Source: Bacillus sp. 491mf (lineage in GTDB: Bacteria; Bacillota; Bacilli; Bacillales; Bacillaceae_G). From it: a stretch of 64,000 nucleotides of DNA. The notes under the pieces are model-generated. The model worked only from the letters and a program-made list of their open reading frames with translations. It did not search any database and was not told where the DNA came from. Of this stretch, positions 1-10,998 are shown piece by piece. The stretch covers positions 124,001 to 188,000 of the forward strand of contig NZ_FOLV01000002.1 of the NCBI RefSeq assembly GCF_900112415.1, given 5' to 3'. Numbering within the stretch: position 1 is the first letter of the stretch; every line of letters starts with the position of its first letter. The position numbers were made by a program, and so were the translations under genes.

Positions 1-105
1 GCGATTAATACAGCGGAGAATGCGCACCAAATTGAAGAAGTAGGTCGAAAACTACGTGAGATGATGCCATTTGTGAAGCCGAGAGTGAAAATGGAGGTTA
101 AGTAA
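1..105 (+). CDS. ilvC: Ketol-acid reductoisomerase, C-terminal end (partial)
   Basis: Only the last 34 codons are in the window. The reading frame is open from base 1 and stops with TAA at 103-105. The translated tail ([20 protein letters not shown] then PFVKPRV) matches my memory of the end of bacterial ketol-acid reductoisomerase, the NADPH-dependent second step of valine and isoleucine synthesis. leuA starts one base after the stop, with its ribosome site (GGAGG) inside these last codons, which fits the ilv-leu operon order of Bacillus. The identification rests on a short stretch plus context. Confidence 0.85.
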   Translation, partial: AINTAENAHQIEEVGRKLREMMPFVKPRVKMEVK

Positions 106-106
106 T

Positions 107-1630
107 ATGAAGCAAATTTTGTTCATGGATACGACGCTTCGTGATGGGGAGCAATCACCTGGAGTAAATTTAAATGAACAAGAAAAATTACAAATTGCAC
201 GGCAGTTAGAGAGGCTTGGAATTCATGTGATGGAGGCGGGCTTTGCGTCCGCTTCCGAAGGTGATTTTTGCTCAGTAAAACGGATTGCCGAAACAATTCA
301 AAATGCTTCTGTTATGAGTTTAGCCCGTGCTAAGGAAAGTGATATTCGTACTGCATATGAAGCGTTAAAAGGAGGCGTTTCCCCTCGGTTACATGTCTTT
401 CTGGCAACGAGTGATATTCATATGAAATATAAGCTCCGTATGTCAAAGGATGAAGTATTAAATACAATTTATCGCTCAGTAAAGCTTGGGAAATCATTAT
501 TTCCAGCAGTGCAGTTTTCTGCAGAAGATGCAACGCGAACAACCTCTTCTTTTTTAGCGGAAGCTGTAGAAGTTGCGATTCGCGCCGGCGCAGATGTCAT
601 TAACATTCCTGATACAGTAGGATATACCAATCCGGAAGAATATTATTCTCTTTTTCAATATTTGCAAGAACATGTTCAATCTTATGAGAAAGCTATTTTC
701 TCTTGTCATTGTCACGATGATCTCGGCATGGCAGTAGCCAACTCACTAGCGGCAATTGAAGGCGGTGCCCTTCAAGTAGAAGGGACGATTAATGGTATTG
801 GAGAACGTGCTGGTAATGCTGCTCTTGAAGAAATTGCAGTTGCACTTCATATTCGAAATGATTACTACGAGGCGTCATCTTCCATACAATTAAAAGAAAT
901 TAAAACGACGAGTACACTTGTAAGTCGATTAACAGGAATGGTTGTTCCAAAAAACAAAGCAATAGTTGGTGCCAATGCGTTTGCCCATGAATCTGGTATT
1001 CATCAAGATGGGGTTTTAAAAGAAGCATCTACTTACGAAATTATTTCACCTTCTCTAGTAGGAGAAGAGCGAAATCAATTTGTACTTGGGAAACATTCCG
1101 GACGCCACGCATTTACAGAGAAGATGAGAGAGTTAGGTTATGATTTTACAGAAGAAGAGAGGGACATAGCATTTCGTGCTTTTAAACGATTAGCGGATCG
1201 AAAGAAAGAAATTACAGAAGAAGATCTGCGAGCACTTGTATTAGGAGAAACTGCATTTGCTAAGCAGCAGTACGATATTAAACAGCTGCAGGTCCATTTT
1301 GTATCAAACAACATTCAAAGTGCAACTGTCTGTTTACAAGATACCAATGGCAATGAACTAGAGGATGCTGCAACTGGAGCTGGCAGCATTGAAGCCATTT
1401 ATAATGCCATTCAAAGAATTCTTCATTTACGGTGTGAGCTTGCTGACTATCGGATTCAATCTATTACGCAAGGGCAAGATGCATTAGCCCATGTTCATGT
1501 TGAATTAAAAGAAGATGGACATCAAGTTTCAGGTTTTGGAGTAGCCCAAGATGTCCTGGAGGCTTCGGCCCGTGCTTACGTATATGCAGCAGGGAAATTA
1601 AAAGCATTACGATCACTTACAAAATCGTAA
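107..1630 (+). CDS. leuA: 2-isopropylmalate synthase
   Basis: This enzyme condenses acetyl-CoA with 2-oxoisovalerate, the committed step of leucine synthesis. At 507 residues it has the usual Bacillus length. The N-terminal TIM-barrel domain starts with the signature [12 protein letters not shown] (residues 8-19), and metal-binding HCHDD lies at 201-205 (His201, His203). A C-terminal leucine-sensing regulatory domain occupies roughly residues 370-507, so feedback inhibition is expected. The gene begins one base after ilvC with GGAGG upstream and is followed after 14 bases by leuB. It is probably cotranscribed with ilvC-leuBCD; the operon promoter and leader lie outside the window. Confidence 0.97.
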   Translation: MKQILFMDTTLRDGEQSPGVNLNEQEKLQIARQLERLGIHVMEAGFASASEGDFCSVKRIAETIQNASVMSLARAKESDIRTAYEALKGGVSPRLHVFLATSDIHMKYKLRMSKDEVLNTIYRSVKLGKSLFPAVQFSAEDATRTTSSFLAEAVEVAIRAGADVINIPDTVGYTNPEEYYSLFQYLQEHVQSYEKAIFSCHCHDDLGMAVANSLAAIEGGALQVEGTINGIGERAGNAALEEIAVALHIRNDYYEASSSIQLKEIKTTSTLVSRLTGMVVPKNKAIVGANAFAHESGIHQDGVLKEASTYEIISPSLVGEERNQFVLGKHSGRHAFTEKMRELGYDFTEEERDIAFRAFKRLADRKKEITEEDLRALVLGETAFAKQQYDIKQLQVHFVSNNIQSATVCLQDTNGNELEDAATGAGSIEAIYNAIQRILHLRCELADYRIQSITQGQDALAHVHVELKEDGHQVSGFGVAQDVLEASARAYVYAAGKLKALRSLTKS

Positions 1631-1644
1631 AGGAGTGCTTGAAG

Positions 1645-2709
1645 ATGGAAAAACGAATCGTTTGTTTAGCCGGTGATGGAGTTGGGCCAGAAATTATGGC
1701 GAGTGCGAAGCAAGTGTTAGAGATGGTAGAAAGGTTATTCGGTCATAAATTTTATTTGCAAGAAGAATTGTTTGGAGGCGCAGCAATTGACGTATACGGC
1801 CAGCCTCTTCCTCCCCGCACATTAACGGCATGTTTAGCAAGTGATGCAGTATTACTAGGGGCAGTTGGAGGCCCGTATTGGGATCATAAAAAAGAACGTC
1901 CTGAACAAGGACTTCTTACACTGCGAAAAGGGTTAGGAGTTTTTGCAAACGTTCGCCCAGTTTCTGTAGAAGAAGCGACGGCGCACTTATCACCGCTAAA
2001 AACAGCCGAGCAAGTTGATTTTGTTGTCGTTCGTGAATTAACAGGCGGAATCTATTTTTCGTTTCCGAAAGAACGAACAGAAGAAATGGCAACAGATACA
2101 CTTACTTATCACCGGCGTGAAGTAGAACGAATTGTTTCTTATGCATTTCAATTAGCGAAAAAGCGCCGGAAAAAAGTAACTTCTATTGATAAGGCAAATG
2201 TTTTAGAATCTAGTAAACTATGGCGACAAGTAACAGAAGAAGTAGCAGTACACCACCCCGAGGTCGAGTTAGAGCACTTATTAGTAGATGCTGCCGCAAT
2301 GGAACTCATTCGCAATCCAAGCCGATTTGATGTAATCGTTACAGAAAATTTATTTGGTGATATTTTAAGTGATGAAGCATCTGTACTAGCCGGTTCATTA
2401 GGAATGTTACCGTCTGCAAGTCATGCGGAGAACGGTCCGTCTCTGTACGAACCAATTCATGGATCGGCGCCAGATATTGCTGGGAAAAATAAAGTAAATC
2501 CAATCGCTATGCTTCGCTCCGTTGCAATGATGCTTGGACAATCATTTGGGTTAAGAATAGAAGGAGAAGCAATTGAAGAAGCCATTTCTACAGTTCTTCG
2601 TTCTGGAAAATGTACAGCCGATTTGGGCGGGAATGAAACGACAACTTCGTTTACAAAGTGTGTATTACAAGCGCTGGAAGAGCAGGCGCTTGTGGGGAGA
2701 TGGCGATAA
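1645..2709 (+). CDS. leuB: 3-isopropylmalate dehydrogenase
   Basis: This NAD-dependent enzyme oxidises and decarboxylates 3-isopropylmalate in leucine synthesis. The 354-residue protein shows the isocitrate/isopropylmalate dehydrogenase features: a substrate-site Arg/Lys region in the middle, the metal-binding stretch [17 protein letters not shown], and the C-terminal nucleotide loop [20 protein letters not shown] chose ATG at 1645 because AAGGAG at 1630-1635 then sits 9 bases upstream. The in-frame TTG at 1639 would be too close to it. The TAA stop shares one base with the leuC start, so the two are probably translationally coupled. Confidence 0.96.
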   Translation: MEKRIVCLAGDGVGPEIMASAKQVLEMVERLFGHKFYLQEELFGGAAIDVYGQPLPPRTLTACLASDAVLLGAVGGPYWDHKKERPEQGLLTLRKGLGVFANVRPVSVEEATAHLSPLKTAEQVDFVVVRELTGGIYFSFPKERTEEMATDTLTYHRREVERIVSYAFQLAKKRRKKVTSIDKANVLESSKLWRQVTEEVAVHHPEVELEHLLVDAAAMELIRNPSRFDVIVTENLFGDILSDEASVLAGSLGMLPSASHAENGPSLYEPIHGSAPDIAGKNKVNPIAMLRSVAMMLGQSFGLRIEGEAIEEAISTVLRSGKCTADLGGNETTTSFTKCVLQALEEQALVGRWR

Positions 2710-4103
2710 TGGGGAAGACACTATTCGATAAACTATGGGAACGACATGTTGTAGCAACAGATGACAATGGATTGGATTTATTATATATTGACCTTCATCT
2801 CGTTCATGAAGTAACGTCACCGCAAGCCTTTGAGGGCTTGCGGCTTGCAAAGAGAACGGTGCGACGACCGGATTTAACGTTTGCGACAATGGATCATAAT
2901 GTGCCAACAAAGGATGTATGGAACGTTACAGATCATATCGCAAAACAACAGATGGATACGCTTCGTCATAATTGCGAGCAATTTCATGTACGATTAGCGG
3001 ATATAGGAGATGAAGTGCAAGGGATTGTCCATGTGATTGGACCGGAACTTGGATTAACACAACCGGGAAAAACAATTGTGTGCGGTGATAGTCATACAGC
3101 GACACACGGAGCGTTTGGTGCTCTGGCGTTTGGGATTGGTACGAGTGAGGTTGAACATGTATTAGCGACCCAAACTTTATGGCAACGGAAGCCAAAAGCG
3201 ATGGGAGTAGAATTAAAAGGAACATTGCCAAAAGGTGTATATGCAAAAGATATTATTCTACATTTACTCGCCATATACGGTGTTTCTGTTGGAACAGGAC
3301 ATGTGATAGAGTTCTATGGAGATACTGTACAAGAAATGACAATGGAAGAGCGAATGACACTTTGTAATATGGCGATTGAAGGAGGAGCAAAAGCAGGTAT
3401 GATTGCTCCGGATGAAACGACGTTTGCGTATGTAAGAGGGCGCCAATATGCACCGAAAGAGTTTGAACAAGCAGTGGGAAAATGGCGTGAATTATATACG
3501 GATGAAGATGCGGTGTATGACACGGTCCTTACAGTCGATGTGACAAAATTGGCACCATATGTAACATGGGGGACTAATCCAGGAATGGGACTTCGCGTCG
3601 ATGAAATGCTTCCGGCGGCAACTGATAAAAATGCTGAACGTGCCTATGCGTATATGGATCTTCAACCGGGTCAACGTGTAATGGATATTCCAATTCAACA
3701 CGTGTTTATTGGTTCTTGTACAAATTCCCGTTTATCTGATTTAGAAATTGCTGCTGCGGTTGTGAAAGGGAAGAAAGTAAAAGAAGGAGTAAGGGCTCTT
3801 GTTGTCCCTGGATCAAAACAAGTGAGAGATGCAGCAATGAAAAAAGGATTGCACCTTATTTTTGAAGAAGCGGGATTTGAGTGGCGGGAACCTGGATGTT
3901 CGATGTGTCTTGGCATGAATCCAGATCAAGTGCCAGAAGGTGAACATTGCGCTTCTACTTCAAACCGTAATTTTGAAGGAAGACAAGGAAAGGGAGCGAG
4001 AACGCATCTCGTTAGCCCAGCTATGGCTGCAGCCGCTGCAGTTTACGGTCATTTTGTTGATGTGAGAAAGGAGAACTACGATGGAGCCATTTCGTATTCA
4101 TAA
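2709..4103 (+). CDS. leuC: 3-isopropylmalate dehydratase large subunit
   Basis: Large subunit of isopropylmalate isomerase, an aconitase-type [4Fe-4S] enzyme working with LeuD. The 464-residue protein has the three cluster cysteines in GSCTNSR (Cys337) and GCSMC (Cys397, Cys400). ATG at 2709 overlaps the leuB stop by one base and lies 9 bases after GGGGAG. An in-frame ATG at 2700 is too close to that site, and longer N-termini would run back into leuB. The 3' end overlaps leuD by 23 bases, which suggests coupled translation of the two subunits. Confidence 0.97.
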   Translation: MGKTLFDKLWERHVVATDDNGLDLLYIDLHLVHEVTSPQAFEGLRLAKRTVRRPDLTFATMDHNVPTKDVWNVTDHIAKQQMDTLRHNCEQFHVRLADIGDEVQGIVHVIGPELGLTQPGKTIVCGDSHTATHGAFGALAFGIGTSEVEHVLATQTLWQRKPKAMGVELKGTLPKGVYAKDIILHLLAIYGVSVGTGHVIEFYGDTVQEMTMEERMTLCNMAIEGGAKAGMIAPDETTFAYVRGRQYAPKEFEQAVGKWRELYTDEDAVYDTVLTVDVTKLAPYVTWGTNPGMGLRVDEMLPAATDKNAERAYAYMDLQPGQRVMDIPIQHVFIGSCTNSRLSDLEIAAAVVKGKKVKEGVRALVVPGSKQVRDAAMKKGLHLIFEEAGFEWREPGCSMCLGMNPDQVPEGEHCASTSNRNFEGRQGKGARTHLVSPAMAAAAAVYGHFVDVRKENYDGAISYS

Positions 4104-4665
4104 AGGTACGACTGCAGTATTGATGCATGATAATATCGATACCGATCAAATTATTCCGAAGCAGTATTTAAAGCGGATTGAAAGAACCGGATTTGGAAAG
4201 TTTTTATTTGATGAATGGCGCTATTTAGATAATCGTCAAGAAAACCCTGACTTTCCATTGAACGCTTCTGAGCAAAATGGCGCTACAATTTTAATTACAG
4301 GAGAAAACTTCGGTTGCGGTTCTTCTCGAGAACATGCCCCGTGGGCTCTTGCGGATTATGGATTTCGCGTAATCATTGCAGGAAGTTTTGCAGATATTTT
4401 TTATATGAATTGTACGAAAAATGGAATACTTCCGATTGTAATGGAAAAGGAGATTCGTAAGCAACTTGCGGCTACTCAGCCGCAGACGATGATAGAAATA
4501 GATTTAGAGAATGAAGTAATAATAACTCCTAAGATGAGCTTTTCTTTTTCTATTGAACGCATGTGGAAAGAAAAATTGCTAAGTGGTTTAGATGATATTG
4601 GGGTTACACTTCAGTATGAGAATGCGATTACAGAATATGAGATAAAAATATGTGTGAATGGATAG
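4081..4665 (+). CDS. leuD: 3-isopropylmalate dehydratase small subunit
   Basis: Small subunit of isopropylmalate isomerase, providing the swivelling domain that binds substrate next to the LeuC iron-sulfur cluster. The 194-residue protein has the family motifs [13 protein letters not shown] near the N-terminus and [17 protein letters not shown] near residue 80. It starts inside the end of leuC after AAAGGAG and is the last gene of the leu group. No strong terminator hairpin is visible directly after it. The next feature is the his promoter and attenuator. Confidence 0.97.
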   Translation: MEPFRIHKGTTAVLMHDNIDTDQIIPKQYLKRIERTGFGKFLFDEWRYLDNRQENPDFPLNASEQNGATILITGENFGCGSSREHAPWALADYGFRVIIAGSFADIFYMNCTKNGILPIVMEKEIRKQLAATQPQTMIEIDLENEVIITPKMSFSFSIERMWKEKLLSGLDDIGVTLQYENAITEYEIKICVNG

Positions 4666-4714
4666 AAATACAAAATAAATAACTAATTTTGTAAAAAAAA
4701 TTAAATGAAAATGA

Positions 4715-4743
4715 TTTACTTTCAATTTAATTGGTAGTATACT
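4715..4743 (+). promoter_or_regulatory. Candidate sigma-A promoter of the his operon leader
   Basis: TTTACT (4715-4720) and TATACT (4738-4743) are separated by 17 bases, close to the vegetative consensus. Transcription would begin near 4750, about 20 bases before the leader-peptide start. The assignment is by pattern only. Confidence 0.6.
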
Positions 4744-4772
4744 GACTTAAAACTAAGAGGAGAAAGGGAGTA

Positions 4773-4829
4773 ATGAGAATGTTTACTTTCCAATCAGTCA
4801 TTTTATTTACACAACATCATCATACATAA
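4773..4829 (+). CDS. his operon leader peptide with three consecutive His codons
   Basis: An 18-residue ORF starts ATG AGA ATG and ends with QHHHT then TAA. Three CAT codons lie in a row at 4815-4823, four codons before the stop. It is preceded by a purine-rich ribosome site (AGGAG, then AAGGGAG, 4758-4770), lies just after a good promoter, and is followed at once by overlapping hairpins and an intrinsic terminator ahead of hisZ. This is the layout of a classical amino-acid attenuator leader. No function for the peptide itself is implied; its translation would sense charged tRNA-His. No gene name is assigned because I do not know an established one for Bacillus. Confidence 0.75.
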   Translation: MRMFTFQSVILFTQHHHT

Positions 4830-4937
4830 ACCCTTGAACCTAGCGTGAAAAAACGTGTAGGTACAAGGGTTATTCCTGTTGTACCTACATTCTCCAAAGA
4901 GCTATGTAGGTATTTTTATCTACATAGCTCTTTTTTT
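4829..4937 (+). promoter_or_regulatory. his operon attenuator (alternative hairpin ladder plus terminator)
   Basis: Five segments can pair as neighbours. S1 4829-4842 pairs with S2 4858-4871 (13 of 14 bp, one A-A mismatch). S2' 4856-4866 pairs with S3 4879-4889 (11 bp, perfect). S3' 4882-4890 pairs with S4 4904-4912 (9 bp, perfect). S4' 4896-4909 pairs with S5 4920-4933 (14 bp) and is followed by a U-run to 4937, i.e. the terminator. S1 begins inside the leader-peptide stop codon. Inferred logic: a ribosome stalled at the His codons leaves S1 free, so S1:S2 and S3:S4 form and transcription continues. A ribosome reaching the stop covers S1, so S2:S3 and the terminator form. Confidence 0.75.
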
Positions 4938-5156
4938 CGTTTATAAGCGCTATGTTATGAATGTATGAGTATTGACGAAGATGAACTCGTAGCAAATCTG
5001 TCGGAATATTCCTAATTTTATCGTGTTACAAGGGATAGCTGAGTGTTGAGTTGGAGAAGTTCAAGAAGTTAAAAATGGACATATAAAAGAAGCATAATAG
5101 ACATGTTATCATTGTAGATTTTTTGTATATATGTGCCGAGAAAGTAGGGGGGGGTA
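4938..5156. other. Spacer between his attenuator and hisZ
   Basis: About 220 bases with no gene-like ORF, no repeat copy and no further strong hairpin that I can see. It ends with a run of G residues (GGGGGGGG just before the hisZ start) that provides the ribosome site. Nothing else is supported here. Confidence 0.5.
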
Positions 5157-6422
5157 ATGATGAAAAAATGGAAACGAGCCAATCCGAATGGAACAAGAGA
5201 TTTTTTATTTCAAGAATGTACAATAATGGAAGAAATTGAACAAAGATTAAGACGAACATTTATCGATAGGGGATATGAAGAAATCCGGACACCTATGATT
5301 GAATTTTATGATGTATTTGCATTTCAAAATCGTCCTGTTGATGAGGAAAAAATGTATAAGTTTTTTGATTCTGAAGGACGTATCGTCGTTCTGAGACCAG
5401 ATATGACAATTCCGTTAGCACGTGTAATTGGGACAAAAAAGATGAAAACACCATTTAAATTAACATATAGTGGAAATGTTTTTAGAGCAAATGAATCTTT
5501 AACGGGAAAATATAATGAAATTACACAAACTGGAATTGAAATTATAGGTATTGGTAATATACGTGCGGAAGTTGAGTGTATTGTAAGCACGATTGCAGCT
5601 TTACAATCAGCTGGTATTCAATCATTTAAAATTGAAATTGGCCAAGTGGAGCTCTATAAATCTATTGTGAAAAAATTATCTTTGCGAGAAGAAGATGAAT
5701 ATGCATTGCGAGAGTATATTGAAAGTAAAAACCTTGCTGCTTTGTCCCGCTTTTTACAAGAAAAGCAGTTAGATATGCAAGACGAAACAGTGCGATTATT
5801 ACAAAAGTTGCCTCGTTTATTTGGAGGATTAGAAGTAGTTGAAGAGGCCGAAAAACTTGCTGTGAGTAAAGAAATGAAAAGAGCCATTACGAGAATAAAA
5901 AATATATATGAAAACATTGATCGTCTTGGTTATGGTCAATATATATCTATTGATTTGGGGATGATTCAACATCTTAATTATTATACCGGTGTAATCTTTC
6001 GAGGATATATATGTGATGTTGGAGAAGAGATTGTGAGCGGCGGGAGATATGATGAATTGATTGGGAATTTTGGTGAGTCTTTACCGGCTGTAGGCCTAGC
6101 GATTCAAGTAAATCAAATTGTACGTACTTTACAAGAACGTAAAGAAAATTCATACAAAAAACAAATAGATTCCCTCATATATTATTCGTTAGATATGATT
6201 TCAGAAGCAGAAAAATTACGTATTTTACTTGGGAAAGATGGTATAAAGGTAGAACTGTCCATGTTAGAAAATTTACAAGATACATTTCAATTTGCAAGAG
6301 CACATGATGTGAAAACTGTAATTGATGTATCAGGAGATACTTTAGTTGAATATGTTTGGCAAGGTAAATGGATCATGCAGAAAAAAGGAGAATCCTCATG
6401 CGTAGCATTCAAATTGCGTTAA
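5157..6422 (+). CDS. hisZ: ATP phosphoribosyltransferase regulatory subunit
   Basis: HisZ is a histidyl-tRNA-synthetase-like protein with no aminoacylation role. It forms a hetero-octamer with short-form HisG and is needed for its activity and histidine feedback. The 421-residue protein begins with the HisRS-like [10 protein letters not shown], has the class II core motif [13 protein letters not shown] near residue 80, and [12 protein letters not shown] near residue 270. It lacks the anticodon-binding domain of true HisRS. The start is the first of two adjacent ATG codons after a long G-run. It opens the his operon, overlapping hisG by 25 bases, as expected for partner subunits. Confidence 0.95.
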   Translation: MMKKWKRANPNGTRDFLFQECTIMEEIEQRLRRTFIDRGYEEIRTPMIEFYDVFAFQNRPVDEEKMYKFFDSEGRIVVLRPDMTIPLARVIGTKKMKTPFKLTYSGNVFRANESLTGKYNEITQTGIEIIGIGNIRAEVECIVSTIAALQSAGIQSFKIEIGQVELYKSIVKKLSLREEDEYALREYIESKNLAALSRFLQEKQLDMQDETVRLLQKLPRLFGGLEVVEEAEKLAVSKEMKRAITRIKNIYENIDRLGYGQYISIDLGMIQHLNYYTGVIFRGYICDVGEEIVSGGRYDELIGNFGESLPAVGLAIQVNQIVRTLQERKENSYKKQIDSLIYYSLDMISEAEKLRILLGKDGIKVELSMLENLQDTFQFARAHDVKTVIDVSGDTLVEYVWQGKWIMQKKGESSCVAFKLR

Positions 6423-7033
6423 CGAAAGGGAGATTAGAAAAATATGCGATTTCGTTATTCGAACGAATCGGCATGGATTGCTCAGAGCTAAAGGATAAAG
6501 GAAGGAAGCTTGTATTTCAAAGTAAAAACTCACAAGTTTCATTCATTCTTGTAAAAGCAGTTGATGTCGTAACATATGTCGAGCATGGTATCGCGGATAT
6601 TGGTGTTGTTGGGAAAGATATTTTGCTTGAATATGAAAACGATGTATATGAAATGATTGATTTAGGGGTAGGACGTTGTAGATTTTGCGTTGCTTCCGTT
6701 TCGTCGTATAGTCCAAACGGTTATAACAAAAAGAGGATTGCAACAAAGTATCCGAATATTACTTCTGCATATTTCCGTAAGAAGGGAGAAGATGTAGAGA
6801 TTATTAAAATAGAAGGTTCTGTAGAGATTGCCCCTCTGTTAGGATTAGCAGATGCAATCGTTGATATTGTAGAAACGGGACAAACGTTGAAAGAAAATGG
6901 ATTACTAGTGTTTGAAGAAATTTGTGACATTTCAGCACGTTTAATTGTAAACAAAGCATCTTTAAAAATGAAAAAAGACGAAATATTCAATATTATAAAT
7001 AAAATGGAAGGTGTTCTAGTAGAAAAGAAATAA
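6398..7033 (+). CDS. hisG: ATP phosphoribosyltransferase, short form
   Basis: First committed enzyme of histidine synthesis, joining ATP and PRPP. At 211 residues it is the short form lacking the C-terminal ACT-like regulatory domain, so it depends on HisZ, encoded immediately upstream. The protein starts [17 protein letters not shown] and contains the PRPP-binding region [23 protein letters not shown] at 6398 follows AAAAAAGGAG by 7 bases; the earlier in-frame ATG at 6368 lies in hisZ coding sequence without a ribosome site. Confidence 0.96.
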   Translation: MRSIQIALTKGRLEKYAISLFERIGMDCSELKDKGRKLVFQSKNSQVSFILVKAVDVVTYVEHGIADIGVVGKDILLEYENDVYEMIDLGVGRCRFCVASVSSYSPNGYNKKRIATKYPNITSAYFRKKGEDVEIIKIEGSVEIAPLLGLADAIVDIVETGQTLKENGLLVFEEICDISARLIVNKASLKMKKDEIFNIINKMEGVLVEKK

Positions 7034-7046
7034 TAGGAGGATAGAT

Positions 7047-8339
7047 ATGGGAATTATATATGAGGATTATTCAAATATTTTATGGAAGGTAAAACAACTA
7101 AGAGAACAGGCTAATACAATAGAAGAAAAAATACAACAAGATGTAAGGGAAATTGTCGTAAATGTAAAAGAAAAGAAAGATGATGCGCTATTTTCGTATA
7201 CGAAGGCTTTTGACAAAGTAGAGTTGACCCAATTTCAAGTTTCGGAAGAAGAACTAGAGTTAGCTTATCAAAGTGTTGAACCAGCATTTTTAGCAGCATT
7301 GGAAGAAGCAAAGAAGAATATCATTTCCTATCACGAAAAGCAAAAAAGACAAGCTTTTATTGATACAGAGAAAGAAGGGATTATTCGCGGGCAGCTTGTT
7401 CGGCCATTGCAAACTGTTGGTGTATATGTACCAGGAGGAACGGCAGCGTATCCATCATCAGTGCTCATGAATGTCTTACCAGCAAAAATTGCGGGCGTCA
7501 ATAAGATTGTCATGGTAACACCGCCGAATTGTGAAGGCGTAGATCCACATATTTTAGCTGCGGCAAAAGTTGCTGGAGTTGATGAGGTATATACAGTAGG
7601 GGGAGCACAAGCAATTGCTGCGTTAGCATACGGGACGGAATCGATTCCGTGTGTTGATAAGATTGTAGGACCAGGAAATATATATGTTGCATTAGCGAAG
7701 CGAGAAGTATTTGGTTCTGTTCATATCGATATGATTGCTGGTCCGTCTGAAATTGTTGTTATTTCTGATGAAACGGGAAATGCAGCGTATATTGCTGCTG
7801 ATTTATTATCGCAAGCAGAACACGATGTACAGGCAACTGCTATTTGTATCACAACTAGTTTAGAATTAGCACAGAAAGTGAATAGAGAAATAGAAAAACA
7901 ATTGATGAGCCTTCCGAGAAGCGAAATAGCTCGTGAATCCATTAATAGAAACGGAGCGATTCTTGTTGCAGATTCATTGGAACAAGCATTTCAGCTCTCA
8001 AATGAAATTGCTCCGGAACATCTAGAGTTACATGTAAAAGAACCGATGACCGCTCTTCCGTATATTCAACATGCAGGCTCTATCTTTTTAGGCCCGTATG
8101 CTCCGGAACCATTAGGTGATTATATGGCAGGTCCGAATCACGTGTTACCAACGAGTGGAACAGCAAGGTTTTTTTCTCCATTATCTGTTGATGATTTTGT
8201 GAAAAAATCGAGTTTTTTATTTTATACAAAAGAGGCTCTTGGAAGATTGCAACAACATATTGTCAATCTAGCAGAAAAAGAAGGATTACAAGCTCATGCA
8301 AGAGCAATTGAAATTCGCTTTGAAGGAGGGGAAAAGTAA
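7047..8339 (+). CDS. hisD: Histidinol dehydrogenase
   Basis: Zinc enzyme that oxidises histidinol to histidine in two NAD-dependent steps, the end of the pathway. The 430-residue protein has the normal length and motifs: [45 protein letters not shown], the zinc-site region QAEHDVQAT, and EHLELH near residue 330. AGGAGG precedes the ATG. The TAA stop overlaps the hisB ATG by one base. Confidence 0.97.
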   Translation: MGIIYEDYSNILWKVKQLREQANTIEEKIQQDVREIVVNVKEKKDDALFSYTKAFDKVELTQFQVSEEELELAYQSVEPAFLAALEEAKKNIISYHEKQKRQAFIDTEKEGIIRGQLVRPLQTVGVYVPGGTAAYPSSVLMNVLPAKIAGVNKIVMVTPPNCEGVDPHILAAAKVAGVDEVYTVGGAQAIAALAYGTESIPCVDKIVGPGNIYVALAKREVFGSVHIDMIAGPSEIVVISDETGNAAYIAADLLSQAEHDVQATAICITTSLELAQKVNREIEKQLMSLPRSEIARESINRNGAILVADSLEQAFQLSNEIAPEHLELHVKEPMTALPYIQHAGSIFLGPYAPEPLGDYMAGPNHVLPTSGTARFFSPLSVDDFVKKSSFLFYTKEALGRLQQHIVNLAEKEGLQAHARAIEIRFEGGEK

Positions 8340-8923
8340 TGCGCGCTGCCAAACAAACGAGAAGTACGACGGAAACAAAAATTTCTGTAGCACTGCAATT
8401 AGATGATAATCAAGAAGTTTCAATTCAAACGGGAGTTGGTTTTTTTGATCATATGTTGACATTATTTGCAAGGCACGGCCGCTTCGGGTTGCAGATTGAA
8501 GCTGATGGCGATGTGTATATTGATGCTCATCATACGGTAGAAGATGTTGGCATTGTTCTTGGAAACTGTTTAAAAGAAGCGCTTGGTGATAAAGCAGGAA
8601 TTAATCGTTACGGCACAGCCTATGTACCGATGGACGAAGCGTTAGGATTTGTTACTGTTGATATAAGTGGAAGGTCCTACCTCGTGTTTGACGGTGAATT
8701 TACAAATCCAAAATTGGGTGATTTTGACACGGAGCTAGCTGAAGAATTTTTTCGCGCGGTAGCTCATGCAGCAAACATAACTTTACATGCACGAGTTATA
8801 TATGGAAGTAATACGCATCACAAAATTGAAGCACTTTTTAAAGCGTTTGGACGTGCACTACGTGATGCAACCGAAAAAAACGAAAAAATTATAGGGGTAA
8901 ATTCCACGAAAGGACTGTTGTAA
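8339..8923 (+). CDS. hisB: Imidazoleglycerol-phosphate dehydratase
   Basis: Manganese enzyme that dehydrates imidazoleglycerol phosphate. The 194-residue protein is the monofunctional type, without the N-terminal histidinol-phosphatase domain of enterobacterial HisB; that reaction is assigned to the PHP-type HisJ at the end of this operon. Metal-binding motifs are visible: [27 protein letters not shown] and [15 protein letters not shown]. It overlaps the hisD stop by one base and is followed two bases later by hisH. Confidence 0.97.
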   Translation: MRAAKQTRSTTETKISVALQLDDNQEVSIQTGVGFFDHMLTLFARHGRFGLQIEADGDVYIDAHHTVEDVGIVLGNCLKEALGDKAGINRYGTAYVPMDEALGFVTVDISGRSYLVFDGEFTNPKLGDFDTELAEEFFRAVAHAANITLHARVIYGSNTHHKIEALFKAFGRALRDATEKNEKIIGVNSTKGLL

Positions 8924-8924
8924 T

Positions 8925-9554
8925 ATGATTGCGATTGTAGATTATGGAATGGGCAACATTCGCAGCGTAGAGCAAGCGTTAAGACATATTGGAGCAGAGT
9001 ATATTGTAACAGGTGAAGCAGAAGCATTTCTAAATAGCGACGGCGTTATTTTGCCGGGGGTTGGTGCGTTTCCAAGGGCGATGCGTTGTTTAGAAGAGAA
9101 AGGACTAATTTCTGTTTTGAAGCAAGTCGCGATTGCAGGAAAACCGCTATTTGGAATTTGTTTAGGGATGCAGCTATTATTTGAAGGAAGTGAAGAGATT
9201 GAAAGAACGAAAGGGTTAGGGCTGCTTCCAGGAACGGTAAAGAAACTAGATGTACCATATAAAATTCCTCATATGGGATGGAATAAGTTGGAGAAGAAAA
9301 AGGAACATCCTTTATGGAATAAAATAGAGGATGGTGCTTTCGTCTATTATGTTCATTCTTATTATGCACAATGTCCGAGTGACGTTGTAGTAGGTGCTAG
9401 TGATTATGGTGTTCCCGTACCGGGAATTGTTTCAAAAGGAAATGTATTTGGGGCTCAGTTCCATCCTGAAAAAAGTGGTGAAATAGGAATTCAAATATTA
9501 CGAAATTTTAAGGAGGTTATAGAAACATGGAAATCTTCCCAGCTATTGATTTAA
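8925..9554 (+). CDS. hisH: Imidazole glycerol phosphate synthase, glutaminase subunit
   Basis: Class I glutamine amidotransferase subunit that supplies ammonia to HisF. The 209-residue protein has the nucleophile elbow GICLGMQ with Cys79 and the His-Glu part of the triad in FHPEKSGE near residue 180. Its end overlaps hisA by 28 bases. HisH and HisF act as a heterodimer; hisA lies between their genes in the usual Bacillus order. Confidence 0.96.
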   Translation: MIAIVDYGMGNIRSVEQALRHIGAEYIVTGEAEAFLNSDGVILPGVGAFPRAMRCLEEKGLISVLKQVAIAGKPLFGICLGMQLLFEGSEEIERTKGLGLLPGTVKKLDVPYKIPHMGWNKLEKKKEHPLWNKIEDGAFVYYVHSYYAQCPSDVVVGASDYGVPVPGIVSKGNVFGAQFHPEKSGEIGIQILRNFKEVIETWKSSQLLI

Positions 9555-10246
9555 AAAATGGCCGCTGCGTTCGTTTGTATCAAGGACAATTTCAACAAGA
9601 AACAGTAATGAATGAAAACCCAGTTGCCCAAGCATTACTATTTGAACAACTTGGTGCACGTGTACTGCACATTGTCGATTTGGACGGAGCTGTTGCTGGT
9701 CGTTCAGAGAATTTGTCTGTCATTGAAGATATTTGCAAAGCAGTGCGAATTCCAGTGCAAGTAGGGGGCGGGATTCGCTTGGTTGCTGCAATTGAAACAC
9801 TGTTATCAGTTGGAGTAATGAAAGTAATTCTTGGAACAGCAGCATTGTATGATCGTTCATTTGTAGAAGAGGCAGTTCGATTATATGGCGATAAAATTAT
9901 TATAGGAATTGATGCGAAAAATGGCTATGTAGCAACGCGAGGATGGCTAGATGTGTCTGAAACGTCTTATATACAACTCGCAAAGGAAATGGAGAAAATA
10001 GGTGTACAGACGCTTATTTTTACTGATATTTCTAGAGATGGAACACTTGCAGGTCCAAATTTCGAACAATTACAAAAATTGCAAGATGAAGTATCGATTC
10101 AAATTGTTGCTTCCGGCGGTGTGAGTTTGCTTGCTGATGTTGAGAAGTTACAGGATATGAACTTATATGGCGTTATTATTGGGAAAGCATTATATGATAA
10201 AAAAGTTATGTTAGAAGAAGCATTGCAGGTGACAGGCATATGCTAA
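9527..10246 (+). CDS. hisA: Phosphoribosylformimino-5-aminoimidazole carboxamide ribotide isomerase
   Basis: A beta-alpha barrel isomerase (Amadori rearrangement) of the histidine pathway. The 239-residue protein starts [20 protein letters not shown] with the catalytic Asp in AIDLKNG, has QVGGGIR in the first half and [14 protein letters not shown] with the second catalytic Asp, and ends with the phosphate-binding IVASGGV and GVIIGKALY stretches. AAGGAGG precedes the ATG, which lies within hisH. It overlaps hisF by 7 bases. Confidence 0.96.
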   Translation: MEIFPAIDLKNGRCVRLYQGQFQQETVMNENPVAQALLFEQLGARVLHIVDLDGAVAGRSENLSVIEDICKAVRIPVQVGGGIRLVAAIETLLSVGVMKVILGTAALYDRSFVEEAVRLYGDKIIIGIDAKNGYVATRGWLDVSETSYIQLAKEMEKIGVQTLIFTDISRDGTLAGPNFEQLQKLQDEVSIQIVASGGVSLLADVEKLQDMNLYGVIIGKALYDKKVMLEEALQVTGIC

Positions 10247-10998
10247 CAAAGCGAATTATTCCATGTTTGGATGTGAAAAATGGTCGTGTTGTAAAAGGAA
10301 TAAATTTTGCCTTGTTACAAGATGTTGGTGATCCTGTTGCAATTGCCGCAGTATACAATCAAGCAGGTGCAGATGAACTTGTGTTTTTAGATATTACAGC
10401 AACGTATGAAGAACGAAAAACAATGATTGATGTTGTAGAACGTACAGCAAATCAAGTATTTATTCCTCTAACCGTTGGAGGTGGAATCTCGTCTGTCCAA
10501 GATATGTATGCATTACTTCGAGCAGGTGCCGATAAAGTTTCATTAAATTCAGCGGCAGTACGAAGACCAGAATTAATACAAGAAGGAGCAGAGCAATTTG
10601 GTTCTCAATGTATAGTCGTTGCAATTGATGCAAGAAAGGTCGAAGAAAACAAGTGGAATGTATATGTAAATGGAGGCCGCAATGATACAGGAATAGATGT
10701 AATCGAATGGGCAAAACGCGTGGAAAGTTTAGGCGCCGGGGAATTACTTTTAACGAGTATGGATGCAGATGGGACGAAAGATGGCTATGATTTACTTTTA
10801 ACAGAAACAGTTTCAAAAGCAGTTGGTATTCCGGTAATTGCTTCGGGTGGATGCGGGGCAATTGAACATATTGCAGAAGTTTTTCAGCAAACATCAGCAA
10901 ATGCAGCGTTAGCGGCTTCTATTTTTCATTACGGCATGGCAACCATTCAAGAAACGAAGCAAAAGTTACAAGAAGCGCAAATTGAGGTGAGATTGTGA
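10240..10998 (+). CDS. hisF: Imidazole glycerol phosphate synthase, cyclase subunit
   Basis: Beta-alpha barrel cyclase that uses ammonia from HisH to form imidazoleglycerol phosphate and AICAR. The 252-residue protein starts [20 protein letters not shown], has PLTVGGGI, then [19 protein letters not shown] with the second catalytic Asp, and VIASGGCG. It is the same length as other HisF proteins. Its TGA stop overlaps the GTG start of hisI. Confidence 0.97.
   Translation: MLTKRIIPCLDVKNGRVVKGINFALLQDVGDPVAIAAVYNQAGADELVFLDITATYEERKTMIDVVERTANQVFIPLTVGGGISSVQDMYALLRAGADKVSLNSAAVRRPELIQEGAEQFGSQCIVVAIDARKVEENKWNVYVNGGRNDTGIDVIEWAKRVESLGAGELLLTSMDADGTKDGYDLLLTETVSKAVGIPVIASGGCGAIEHIAEVFQQTSANAALAASIFHYGMATIQETKQKLQEAQIEVRL

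Noticed and set aside
4829-5156. T-box upstream of hisZ
   Set aside because: No AGGGTGGTACC-like core and no Stem I were found; the hairpins are explained by a leader-peptide attenuator.
10460-10900. Open frame of 146 codons on the minus strand
   Set aside because: Antisense to hisF; Leu/His/Pro-rich composition, no ribosome site, no family resemblance.
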